Assembly (NCBI GenBank): GCA_021796375.1
Contig: JAJYJF010000196.1
Span: 1 to 5,255, forward strand
Source of the DNA: Chloroflexota bacterium
GTDB taxonomy: Bacteria; Chloroflexota; Anaerolineae; Anaerolineales; Anaerolineaceae
Direction: 5' to 3'
DNA length: 5,255 bases
Part shown: piece after piece, positions 1-5,255 of the stretch
Layout: each line of letters begins with the position of its first letter
Position numbering within the stretch: position 1 is the first letter of the stretch
Translations under genes and position numbers: made by a program
Notes under the pieces: generated by a model
The model's input: only the letters and a program-made list of their open reading frames with translations
Database searches by the model: none
Told to the model about the DNA's origin: nothing

Positions 1-1556
1 CGGCGGAGCTCCGCCAGGAAGGCGACCAGACCGCCTACCAGGCCAAGCTGGCCAGGATAGACGATCAGGAACCGAGCCTGGGGAAAGAGGAAGTCGTCAG
101 GCCGATCCTGCTCGACATGGAGCAGGCGGCGTACAGCATCAGCAAAATCAAGCGCGGGGAGCGGCGCCGGAAGCCGTCCGCCCCGTTCATCACCAGCACG
201 CTGCAGCAGGAAGCATCGCGCCGGCTGGGCTATACCGCCCGGAGGACGATGGCCCTGGCCCAGCAGCTCTATGAGGGGATCGACGTGGGCGAGGGCGGCA
301 ACACCGGCCTGATCACCTACATGCGTACCGATTCTACCAACCTCGCGGAAATGGCCCTGAACGAGGTGCGCCAGTACATCGGCCAGCGCTTCGGGCAGGA
401 TTTCCTCCCCCCGGCGCCGCTGCAGTATAAAACCCGCTCGGTGAATGCCCAGGAAGCTCACGAAGCAATCCGCCCGACCTCCTGCCTGCGCGAGCCGGAA
501 AAGCTAAAACCCTTCTTGACCCGCGACCAGTACCGCCTGTACCAGCTGGTCTGGCAGCGCTTCGTGGCTTGCCAGATGGAATCCGCGGTTTACGATACCC
601 TGACCGTCGAAATCAGCGGGACGACCCCCCAGCACACCTACCTGCTGCGGACGTCTGGCTCGGCCGTGCGCTTCCCGGGTTTTCTGATCGTCTACGAGGA
701 AGCCCGCGATGAAGACCAGAAAGTCCCCGAGGAAGAAGGCGCGGAGGCGAACCGCATCCCCGCCAGCCTGCTGGAGGGCAAGCGCCAGGAACTGATCCGC
801 CTGATCCCCGAGCAGCACTTCACGCAGCCGCCGCCGCGCTACACCGAGGCAACCCTGGTGCAGACGCTCGAGGAGTACGGCATCGGGCGGCCTTCCACCT
901 ACGCGCCGATCCTATCGACGATCCAGGAGCGCGGATATGTCACCCGGGAAGGCAAGCGCCTGGAGCCGACCGAAACCGGCATCCTGGTCAACGACCTGGT
1001 GGTGGCGCACTTTCCGGAGATCGTCGATATCGGCTTCACCGCGAAGATGGAATCTGGCCTCGACCAGGTCGCCGAAGGCGGCCGGGAGTGGGGGGATCGG
1101 ATCCGCGAGTTCTACGGGCCGTTCTCGAAGCAGGTGGTCAAAGCCCAGGCGGAGATGCCGACCCAAAAAGCCGAGCTGGAGAAGGTCGGCCGCGCCTGCC
1201 CGGACTGCAGGCACGACCTGGTCATCCGCTGGGGTCGCTACGGGAAGTTCATCAGCTGCAGCAACTTCCCCGAATGCCGGCACACCGAGGCCTTCCTGCA
1301 GAAGATCGGCGTGACCTGCCCGCAAGACGGTGGCGAAATCGTCGAGCGCAAGACCCGCAAAGGGCGCCTTTTCTACGGCTGCGCCAACTATCCAAACTGC
1401 CAGTTCACCTCATGGAAGCGGCCGATCGCCAGCCCCTGCCCGAAATGCGGCGGGATGCTGGTGGTCGCCAACAAGCGCGAATACCAGTGCATGAACTGCC
1501 AGGAAAGCTTCCTGCAAGAGCAAATCGCAGGCGAGGAAACGACTGAAACGGCATAG
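1..1556 (+). CDS. topA: DNA topoisomerase I, C-terminal part (5' end outside window)
   Basis: Type IA topoisomerase, which relaxes negative supercoils by single-strand cleavage and passage. The frame is open from base 3, so this is a 517-residue C-terminal piece of a protein normally about 700-850 residues; the N-terminal Toprim domain lies upstream. Seen: the APFITSTLQQEASRRLGY segment, the active-site motif ITYMRTDSTN with the catalytic Tyr at fragment residue 106 (codon 318-320), NAQEAHEAIRPT, and EATLVQTLEEYGIGRPSTYA of the cleavage/strand-passage core. The tail has three zinc-ribbon repeats: Cys 399/402/419/425; Cys 439/460/466 with Asp 442 where a fourth Cys would be expected; Cys 479/482/496/499. 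The stop is TAG at 1554-1556. The internal ATG at 117 is not the start, because TopA-like sequence continues upstream of it. The next gene follows after a 128-nt gap with a hairpin. The family call is essentially certain. Confidence 0.97.
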   Translation, partial: AELRQEGDQTAYQAKLARIDDQEPSLGKEEVVRPILLDMEQAAYSISKIKRGERRRKPSAPFITSTLQQEASRRLGYTARRTMALAQQLYEGIDVGEGGNTGLITYMRTDSTNLAEMALNEVRQYIGQRFGQDFLPPAPLQYKTRSVNAQEAHEAIRPTSCLREPEKLKPFLTRDQYRLYQLVWQRFVACQMESAVYDTLTVEISGTTPQHTYLLRTSGSAVRFPGFLIVYEEARDEDQKVPEEEGAEANRIPASLLEGKRQELIRLIPEQHFTQPPPRYTEATLVQTLEEYGIGRPSTYAPILSTIQERGYVTREGKRLEPTETGILVNDLVVAHFPEIVDIGFTAKMESGLDQVAEGGREWGDRIREFYGPFSKQVVKAQAEMPTQKAELEKVGRACPDCRHDLVIRWGRYGKFISCSNFPECRHTEAFLQKIGVTCPQDGGEIVERKTRKGRLFYGCANYPNCQFTSWKRPIASPCPKCGGMLVVANKREYQCMNCQESFLQEQIAGEETTETA

Positions 1557-1574
1557 AACTTGCAACAACCCAGC

Positions 1575-1616
1575 GTGTGTAGTAGCATAGCGCTGCCGGT
1601 ACTGCACACAGTTTAT
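1575..1616 (+). terminator. Possible topA terminator or intergenic hairpin
   Basis: GTGTGTAGTA (1575-1584) can pair with TACTGCACAC (1600-1609), giving ten pairs with one T-G wobble around a 15-nt loop, 18 nt after the topA stop. Only a weak T-rich stretch (GTTTAT, 1611-1616) follows, so an intrinsic terminator is plausible but not canonical. It could instead be a processing or stabilising hairpin in a topA-membrane protein transcript. Confidence 0.4.
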
Positions 1617-1673
1617 CCGTTGAAAGCCGCTTTTCACCAGCCCTGATGATGGGCTACGTGGCGAACTTCTTGT

Positions 1674-1678
1674 GGGAG
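1674..1678 (+). promoter_or_regulatory. Ribosome binding site deciding the start of the membrane-protein gene
   Basis: GGGAG lies 6 nt before the ATG at 1685. The earlier in-frame ATGs at 1646 and 1649 have no purine-rich Shine-Dalgarno in front (upstream is TTTTCACCAGCCCTG) and would add a 13-residue extension before the basic N-terminus. The start at 1685 is therefore preferred. Confidence 0.7.
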
Positions 1679-1684
1679 CTAAAC

Positions 1685-2701
1685 ATGGACACAATTCGGG
1701 AACAGCTCAAACGACCGCTGGTGATGGGGGTGATCGGCCTGGTCGTGGGGATGATTTTTGGGCTGACCGTGCTGGGATGGGTGGTCTGGCCGGTCAACTG
1801 GGTCGATGCAAGCCCTGCCTCCCTGCGGTCCGATTTGAAAGCCGACTACCTGCGCATGGCGGTCGATTCGTACGCCAAAAATCAGGATAAATCCCTCGCG
1901 CTGGAACGCTGGAATGAGCTGGGCCCGGGTGCCAAGGACGTCCTGGCAGCCGTTGTCGCCAACCCGCAATCGGCGGATATCAACCAGATCAACAACTTCA
2001 TCGTCGCGGTAGGCGCCAATACGCCCACCTCCGCGGCGGCAGCAGCGACTCCGGCCGGCGCGACCGCGGCGACGAGTTCCGCGTCATCCCCGCTGGCCCT
2101 GCCGGTCATCCTGGGGGTAACGTGCGTTCTGATGCTCCTGGTGGCCGCCGCGCTGGCGTACTATTTCCTGATCCGCAACCGGCGCCTGGCGGGCCCGGCC
2201 CAACCGGCTGACCCTGGCCAGGCCGCCAGCCCGACCGCGGAGAAGCAGATTTTCAGCCCGACCCGGGCCGAGCCCCCGGTCGCCCAGTTCATGACCACCT
2301 ACATGGCCGGCGACGACCTGTACGACGACTCCTTCTCCATCGATTCGCCCTCCGGAGAGTTCCTGGGAGAATGCGGCGTGGGGATCTCGGATACCATCGG
2401 GGTGGGCGACCCGAAGAAGGTGACCGCGCTGGAGGTCTGGCTCTTCGATAAAAACGACATCCAGACGGTGACCAAAGTGCTGATGAGCGACCATGCCTTC
2501 AACGACCCGGCTATCCGCCAGCGCCTTGAATCGAAAGGGGAACCGGTGCTGACCGAGCCGGGGAAGCATATCTTGCTCGAGACGGCCACCCTGCAGCTCG
2601 AGGCCCGCGTGGTGGATATGAACTACGGGCAGGGCGCCATGCCGCCCAGCAGCTTCTTCGACCGGCTGACGCTCGAGCTGGCTGTCTGGCCTAAAAACTA
2701 A
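1685..2701 (+). CDS. Two-helix membrane protein of unknown function, probably Chloroflexota-specific
   Basis: No characterised family recognised. From the ATG at 1685 the protein has 338 residues. A short basic N-terminus (MDTIREQLKRP) leads into a hydrophobic helix at about 12-35 ending WVVWPVNWVDASP. A charged helical region follows (about 45-110, with SLRSDLKADYLRMAVDSYA), then an Ala/Thr/Ser/Pro-rich linker (112-136), a second helix (about 137-163) and RNRR at 164-167. The positive-inside rule gives both ends cytoplasmic and residues 36-136 outside. After a Pro/Ala-rich stretch (168-200), residues about 215-338 form a compact soluble domain rich in predicted beta strands (GEFLGECGVGISDTIG, KKVTALEVWLFDKNDI, LETATLQLEARVVDMNYG). 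A perfect terminator hairpin follows. A longer version from 1646 is possible but lacks a Shine-Dalgarno. Location next to topA gives no firm functional hint; an envelope-linked scaffold or sensor role would be speculation. Confidence 0.85.
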   Translation: MDTIREQLKRPLVMGVIGLVVGMIFGLTVLGWVVWPVNWVDASPASLRSDLKADYLRMAVDSYAKNQDKSLALERWNELGPGAKDVLAAVVANPQSADINQINNFIVAVGANTPTSAAAAATPAGATAATSSASSPLALPVILGVTCVLMLLVAAALAYYFLIRNRRLAGPAQPADPGQAASPTAEKQIFSPTRAEPPVAQFMTTYMAGDDLYDDSFSIDSPSGEFLGECGVGISDTIGVGDPKKVTALEVWLFDKNDIQTVTKVLMSDHAFNDPAIRQRLESKGEPVLTEPGKHILLETATLQLEARVVDMNYGQGAMPPSSFFDRLTLELAVWPKN

Positions 2702-2738
2702 AGAATAGACCCGAAACGCATGGGGACGATCTAACAGG

Positions 2739-2774
2739 AAGGCGGAGGGGCAAGCAAGCCCCTCCGCCTTTTGG
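2739..2774 (+). terminator. Intrinsic terminator after the membrane-protein gene
   Basis: AAGGCGGAGGGG (2739-2750) and CCCCTCCGCCTT (2759-2770) form a perfect 12-bp GC-rich stem with the 8-nt loop CAAGCAAG, 37 nt after the stop codon. The T-run is short (four Ts, 2769-2772, two of them in the stem), so release may be imperfect. The stem is symmetric and could also act on minus-strand transcripts. Confidence 0.8.
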
Positions 2775-2779
2775 CACAC

Positions 2780-2845
2780 CCCGAGGAACCGAGGGACCTG
2801 TAGAACCTGTCCCTCGCCCCGCATCCCGAGGCGCAGCCGAGGGAC
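2780..2845. repeat. Two copies of a small palindromic element (CCCGAGG-n-CCGAGGGAC)
   Basis: Copy 1 (2780-2797) is CCCGAGG, AA, CCGAGGGAC; copy 2 (2825-2845) is CCCGAGG, CGCAG, CCGAGGGAC. In each, outer CCC/GGG pairs and inner GG/CC pairs flank two adjacent G-A mismatches. In copy 2 an extra outer T-A and inner C-G pair close a three-base GCA loop. Between them GTCCCTCG (2809-2816) is the exact complement of CGAGGGAC in both copies, so alternative hairpins compete. This looks like a short dispersed intergenic palindrome; copies elsewhere in the genome cannot be seen from here. Confidence 0.55.
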
Positions 2846-2909
2846 GCCCCCAGATGGCCAGCTATTGCCGGGAAACGCAACCTGGGGGCGGGGTTGGGGT
2901 GGGTTTTTT
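2845..2909 (+). promoter_or_regulatory. G-quadruplex motif with competing hairpin, followed by T6
   Basis: On the plus strand G5-C-G4-TT-G4-T-G3 (2884-2903) satisfies the standard four-tract G-quadruplex pattern with loops of only 1-2 nt, and runs directly into TTTTTT (2904-2909). Its first two tracts also lie in CTGGGGGCG (2882-2890), which is perfectly complementary to CGCCCCCAG (2845-2853), so a 9-bp hairpin with a 28-nt loop and the quadruplex exclude each other. The T-run suggests a backup terminator for rightward transcription; formation in the cell is inferred. Confidence 0.5.
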
Positions 2910-2929
2910 ATTCAAAGAGCCTGGATTGA

Positions 2930-2979
2930 ACATGGACCATCCAAAAGATGAAATCAGGGATGGTCCATGTGTTTTATTT
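2930..2979. terminator. 13-bp perfect inverted repeat downstream of greA, probable bidirectional terminator
   Basis: ACATGGACCATCC (2930-2942) and GGATGGTCCATGT (2958-2970) pair perfectly around a 15-nt loop, starting 22 nt past the greA stop. Read leftward, as the greA transcript would be, there is no T-run behind the stem. Read rightward it is followed by GTTTTATTT (2971-2979), the better terminator shape. It may end the greA message poorly or by processing, and block incoming plus-strand transcription. Confidence 0.55.
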
Positions 2980-2992
2980 CTACGGATTGGAT

Positions 2993-3475
2993 TTATTCAA
3001 TCTTGACGATTTTAAGCTGGAGGGGGCCGTTGGGGGTTTCGGCGGAGACGGTTTCGCCCACCCGGTGGCCGATCAGGGCTTTCCCGATCGGAGATTCGTG
3101 AGAGATCTTGCCGTTGCGCGGGTCGGCTTCTTTCGGGCCGACCAGATGATAGGTTTCGGGAGGATAGTCCTCCTCCTGGATCGTCACCCGCGAGCCAACT
3201 CCGATCTCGCTGCTCTGCCGGTTCTCCGGGATGATGATCACGTTGCGGAGCACCTTTTCAAGCTCCTGGATGCGCCCTTCCAGGAAGCCCTGCTCTTCCT
3301 TGGCGGAAATATAATCGGCGTTTTCGGACAAATCGCCCTGTTGAATTGCCGCGCGCAGGCGCTGTGCCAGCGAATCTCTCGCCGGTCCCTTCAGATATTC
3401 AAGCTCTTCTTTTAAACGAGCTGCGCCTTCGGCGGTCAGATAAGAACCCTCTTCCATTTCTTTTTTATTCTCCAT
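2993..3475 (-). CDS. greA: Transcription elongation factor GreA
   Basis: GreA binds the secondary channel of RNA polymerase and stimulates cleavage of backtracked RNA so that stalled complexes resume. The 160-residue product matches the usual length of about 155-160. Seen: an N-terminal coiled coil starting YLTAEGAARLKEELEYL (12-28), the tip motif GDLSENADY with the acidic residues Asp48 and Glu51 that coordinate the catalytic Mg in this family, AAKEEQ-type and FLEGRIQELE heptads (to about 78), and the C-terminal FKBP-like domain with ISHESPIGKALIGHRVGE (124-141). The ATG at 3475 is chosen because upstream in-frame sequence to 3541 is unlike GreA; AGGA stands only 3 nt before it. The ATG at 3457 (154 aa) is a real alternative, with GGAG 12 nt upstream. 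Last gene of the kinase-dgt-greA group, 72 nt after dgt. Confidence 0.95.
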   Translation of the reverse strand: MENKKEMEEGSYLTAEGAARLKEELEYLKGPARDSLAQRLRAAIQQGDLSENADYISAKEEQGFLEGRIQELEKVLRNVIIIPENRQSSEIGVGSRVTIQEEDYPPETYHLVGPKEADPRNGKISHESPIGKALIGHRVGETVSAETPNGPLQLKIVKIE

Positions 3476-3503
3476 CAATCCTGTTCGGTACGCTGCATGC
3501 CCG

Positions 3504-3512
3504 ATCTTACCA
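3504..3512 (-). promoter_or_regulatory. Possible extended -10 promoter for greA
   Basis: On the minus strand TGG-TAAGAT fits an extended -10 element (TGn plus four of six consensus bases) within the 72-nt dgt-greA gap, placing a start of transcription about 20 nt before the ATG at 3475. No well-spaced -35 box is visible. greA is commonly transcribed on its own, but this is weak sequence evidence only. Confidence 0.25.
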
Positions 3513-3547
3513 TCACTTTCGACTGCTAACGGCCTGATCAAGATTTA

Positions 3548-4699
3548 TTAAGGTAGAGACATTGGGTTGAACAGCTTTTCGAACTCCTCGACGGCAAACC
3601 GATCGGTCATCCCGGCGATATAGTCGCAGATCGTTCGCTCCAGCCCGCGCTCCTCGATGGTCGCCTGGACGTGCCGCGGCAGGATGGTAGGCTCGCTCCG
3701 GTAGGCGTTGAACAGGTCGGTGATGATGCGCTCGGCTTTCACCGCCATGCGGACGACCCGGTAATGCCGGTAGAGGTTGGCGTAGAGGAAATCTTTCAGC
3801 TGGCGGTTGCGGTGATGCATCTCCTCGGAGTGGCCGACCACATTATACGGGAGCTTTTGCAGGTCGGTCACCGAGCGCACCCCCGAATCGCGAATGCGCA
3901 GATCGGTGGCCTGGACCAGGTCGTTCACCTCCAGGCTGATCAGGCGGCGGATCAGGCGGTGGCGGGAGAGGTCGTCGGCGAGCGGGCCGTGCAGCCCCAC
4001 GCTCTTCAGCACCACCTCCCAGAGGGGCATTCCCTCGAGCTGGCTCTCCTGGATCATCCCCGAGCGCAGCCCGTCGTCGAGATCGTGCGCGGTGTAGGCC
4101 AGCTCGTCGGCGGCGTTGGTGATCTGGGCTTCCAGGTGGCCGCGCAGCTCGGGATTGAAATCGGAGGCGTCGGCGATATCGTACTCCGTCTCGTGCTTGA
4201 CGATCCCCTCCAGCACCTCCCAGGTGAGGTTGAGACCCGGAAAATCGGGGTAGCGGTTTTCGAGCTGGGTCACGATGCGGAAGGACTGCTTGTTGTGGTC
4301 GAAGCCGCCGAAATCGCGCATCAGCCGGGCCAGGATCGTCTCGCCGGAGTGCCCGAAGGCGGGATGGCCGAGGTCGTGCGCCATGCAGATCGATTCGGTG
4401 AGGTCTTCGTTTGCGCCCAGCGCCCGCGCAACCGTCCGCCCGATTTGGGTTACCTCGAGGGTGTGGGTCAGCCGGGTCCGGTAGTAATCTCCCTCGTAGT
4501 TGATAAAAACCTGGGTTTTGTATTCCAAGCGGCGGAAAGCCGTCGTATGCAGGATCCGGTCGCGGTCGCGCTGGAATAAAGTCCGGTAATCCGGCTCATC
4601 CTCCGGGTGGAGCCGGCCGCGCGAGTTCTTGGAGCGCAGTCCATACGGCGCCAGGCTTTGATCTTCGAGCGCTTCCAGACGGGCTCGATCGTAGATCAT
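3548..4699 (-). CDS. dgt: Deoxyguanosinetriphosphate triphosphohydrolase-like HD protein
   Basis: Cytosolic HD-superfamily enzyme that hydrolyses dNTPs (classically dGTP) to the deoxynucleoside and triphosphate, helping set dNTP pools. The 383-residue product fits the shorter dGTPase-like subfamily rather than the roughly 500-residue enterobacterial Dgt. Seen: FQRDRDRILHTTAFRRLEYK (42-61), RTRLTHTLEV with metal ligand His79, AHDLGHPAFGHSGE with His108-Asp109, GGFDHNKQSFRIVTQLE (131-147), and YTAHDLDDG with Asp206 as the last HD ligand, so the metal site is complete. The actual nucleotide preference cannot be read from sequence. The ATG at 4699 is supported by the strong AAAGGAGGG 5 nt upstream and the characteristic start MIYDRARLEALED...LAPYGLRS. 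The gene overlaps the upstream kinase stop by 4 nt (ATGA), suggesting translational coupling, and precedes greA. Confidence 0.93.
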   Translation of the reverse strand: MIYDRARLEALEDQSLAPYGLRSKNSRGRLHPEDEPDYRTLFQRDRDRILHTTAFRRLEYKTQVFINYEGDYYRTRLTHTLEVTQIGRTVARALGANEDLTESICMAHDLGHPAFGHSGETILARLMRDFGGFDHNKQSFRIVTQLENRYPDFPGLNLTWEVLEGIVKHETEYDIADASDFNPELRGHLEAQITNAADELAYTAHDLDDGLRSGMIQESQLEGMPLWEVVLKSVGLHGPLADDLSRHRLIRRLISLEVNDLVQATDLRIRDSGVRSVTDLQKLPYNVVGHSEEMHHRNRQLKDFLYANLYRHYRVVRMAVKAERIITDLFNAYRSEPTILPRHVQATIEERGLERTICDYIAGMTDRFAVEEFEKLFNPMSLP

Positions 4700-5255
4700 G
4701 ATTTCCCTCCTTTATCATCGCCGGTGATGCATGTCCCGGGCCGGGCGCCCAGGATCGCCGCTTTTACCTGGCCCGGGTGCTCGCCCGAAAAAACCGCGAT
4801 CTCGAGGCCGGGGATGTCCGCCGCCAGCGAGAGCATCCGCTCGACCTTCGTGCGCATCCCACCGGTTACGTCCACGCCGGCGGATCCCTGGAGCGCAGCT
4901 GCGATCCGCGGGTAGCTCCCGGGGGTAATGAGCGGGATGAGCTCCTGGCAGGCGGGGTAATCCTGCCAGACGCCCTCCTCGACGCCGGCCAGCAGGATCC
5001 GCTCCGGCTTCAGGCAGCCCGCCAGGTAGAAGAACAGGTCCTCGGTTGAGAGAATCGTGCCGCCCCGCTCGCGGTCGAAGATCACATCTCCCAGGACGAC
5101 GGGGACCAGCTGATTGTGAAGAGCCGACCGGATCGGGTCGAGGTTCCACTCCGCCACCTGGCCGCCGCTCGCGATCACCGACGCCGAGGGCGGGAAAGCA
5201 ACCGCCGGCAACCCGGCGCCCAGCAGGGCTTCCATCACCAGCTGGTTGAGCGCGC
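4696..5255 (-). CDS. Isopentenyl phosphate kinase-like amino-acid-kinase-fold protein, C-terminal part (5' end outside window)
   Basis: Amino-acid-kinase fold; the best match from memory is isopentenyl phosphate kinase, which phosphorylates isopentenyl phosphate to IPP with ATP in the alternative mevalonate pathway. The frame is open to the right edge, giving 185 C-terminal residues of a protein usually about 250-270 long. Seen: GLPAVAFPPSA (14-24), VVLGDVIFD (52-60), GGTILSTEDLFFYLA (64-78), PERILLAGVEEGVW (83-96), the nucleotide-site motif DVTGGMRTKVERML (128-141), and PGQVKAAILGARPGT (160-174). The catalytic His and the first Gly-rich loop of IPKs would lie in the missing N-terminal part, so substrate cannot be confirmed; other fold members (glutamate 5-kinase, UMP kinase, FomA-like) fit less well. 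The stop TGA overlaps the dgt ATG as ATGA. The GTG at 5238 and ATG at 5235 are internal, because family-like sequence (ALNQLV) continues upstream. Confidence 0.8.
   Translation of the reverse strand, partial: ALNQLVMEALLGAGLPAVAFPPSASVIASGGQVAEWNLDPIRSALHNQLVPVVLGDVIFDRERGGTILSTEDLFFYLAGCLKPERILLAGVEEGVWQDYPACQELIPLITPGSYPRIAAALQGSAGVDVTGGMRTKVERMLSLAADIPGLEIAVFSGEHPGQVKAAILGARPGTCITGDDKGGKS
4705..4713 (-). promoter_or_regulatory. Strong ribosome binding site of dgt inside the kinase gene
   Basis: AAAGGAGGG on the minus strand, 5 nt before the dgt ATG, is a near-perfect Shine-Dalgarno. It lies in the last codons of the upstream kinase gene, where it encodes part of the C-terminal Lys-Gly-Gly-Lys-Ser. 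It fixes the dgt start and supports co-transcription. Confidence 0.85.

Larger units (their letters stand above)
2702..2992. other. Gene-free convergent intergenic region, rich in structure
   Basis: This 291-nt space separates the 3' ends of the plus-strand membrane-protein gene and the minus-strand greA. Open frames crossing it are antisense shadows of neighbouring genes without family resemblance or good start sites. It contains, in order, a 12-bp terminator stem, two copies of a small GA-mismatch palindrome, a G-quadruplex motif followed by T6, and a 13-bp inverted repeat close to greA. No tRNA or recognisable conserved RNA gene was seen. Confidence 0.75.

Noticed and set aside
1620..1650. 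Possible sigma-70 promoter (TTGAAA, then GATGAT)
   Set aside because: The spacing is 19 nt and the -10 has only four of six consensus bases, too weak to annotate in this sequence.
1646..1684. Upstream ATG start for the membrane-protein gene, with the small AGCCC-GGGCT hairpin around it
   Set aside because: There is no Shine-Dalgarno before 1646, while 1685 has GGGAG at good spacing. The 5-bp stem is too short to stand out from chance.
2084..2824. 246-codon minus-strand open frame across the membrane-protein gene
   Set aside because: It is antisense to a gene with a good ribosome site, clear membrane helices and a terminator. Its translation is low-complexity, Arg/His/Gly-rich shadow sequence with no recognisable motif.
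2948..3415. 155-codon plus-strand open frame opposite greA
   Set aside because: It is antisense to greA with its ENADY tip motif. It has no convincing Shine-Dalgarno and begins inside the inverted repeat.
3476..3541. N-terminal extension of GreA from the codon at 3541
   Set aside because: The extra 22 residues do not resemble GreA and would make the protein longer than the family norm. The start at 3475 gives the standard length.
3671..4579. 302-codon plus-strand open frame opposite dgt
   Set aside because: It lies fully inside dgt, whose complete HD motif set is unmistakable. The antisense product is repetitive Val/Gly/Glu sequence typical of GC-rich reverse frames.
1..5255. CRISPR arrays, tRNA or rRNA genes, insertion sequences, phage or toxin-antitoxin genes
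   Set aside because: No regularly spaced repeats, tRNA-like cloverleaf, rRNA sequence, transposase or integrase motifs, or small paired toxin-antitoxin-like genes could be found on either strand.

Overview
The window comes from a GC-rich bacterial chromosome. The best guess for its source is Chloroflexota, probably Anaerolineae or a relative. This rests on an isopentenyl phosphate kinase (IPK)-type kinase, rare in bacteria but known from this phylum, on the style of the TopA zinc-ribbon tail and GreA, and on a two-helix membrane protein that looks lineage-specific. The assignment is an inference from remembered protein families, not a database result.

Layout. Two plus-strand genes on the left converge on a three-gene minus-strand group on the right. 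Left: the C-terminal two thirds of DNA topoisomerase I (topA, cut by the left edge), a 128-nt gap with a terminator-like hairpin, then a membrane protein of unknown function (338 aa, start at 1685). Right, in transcription order: the C-terminal part of an IPK-like amino-acid-kinase-fold protein (cut by the right edge), a dGTPase-like HD phosphohydrolase (dgt), and the transcript cleavage factor greA. The kinase stop and dgt start overlap as ATGA, and greA follows about 70 nt later, so the three probably form one operon, with a possible extra promoter for greA.

The 291-nt space between the converging genes (2702-2992) has no credible gene but is dense in structure. It holds a 12-bp perfect terminator hairpin after the membrane-protein gene, two copies of a small imperfect palindrome with tandem G-A mismatches, a four-tract G-quadruplex motif running directly into T6, and a 13-bp perfect inverted repeat just past greA.

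Functionally the genes are mainly housekeeping: DNA supercoiling (topA), nucleotide pool control (dgt), rescue of backtracked RNA polymerase (greA) and isoprenoid precursor synthesis (IPK). No phage, transposon, CRISPR, defence or toxin system is visible. The parts least explained by known families are the unassigned membrane protein and the structured convergent intergenic region.
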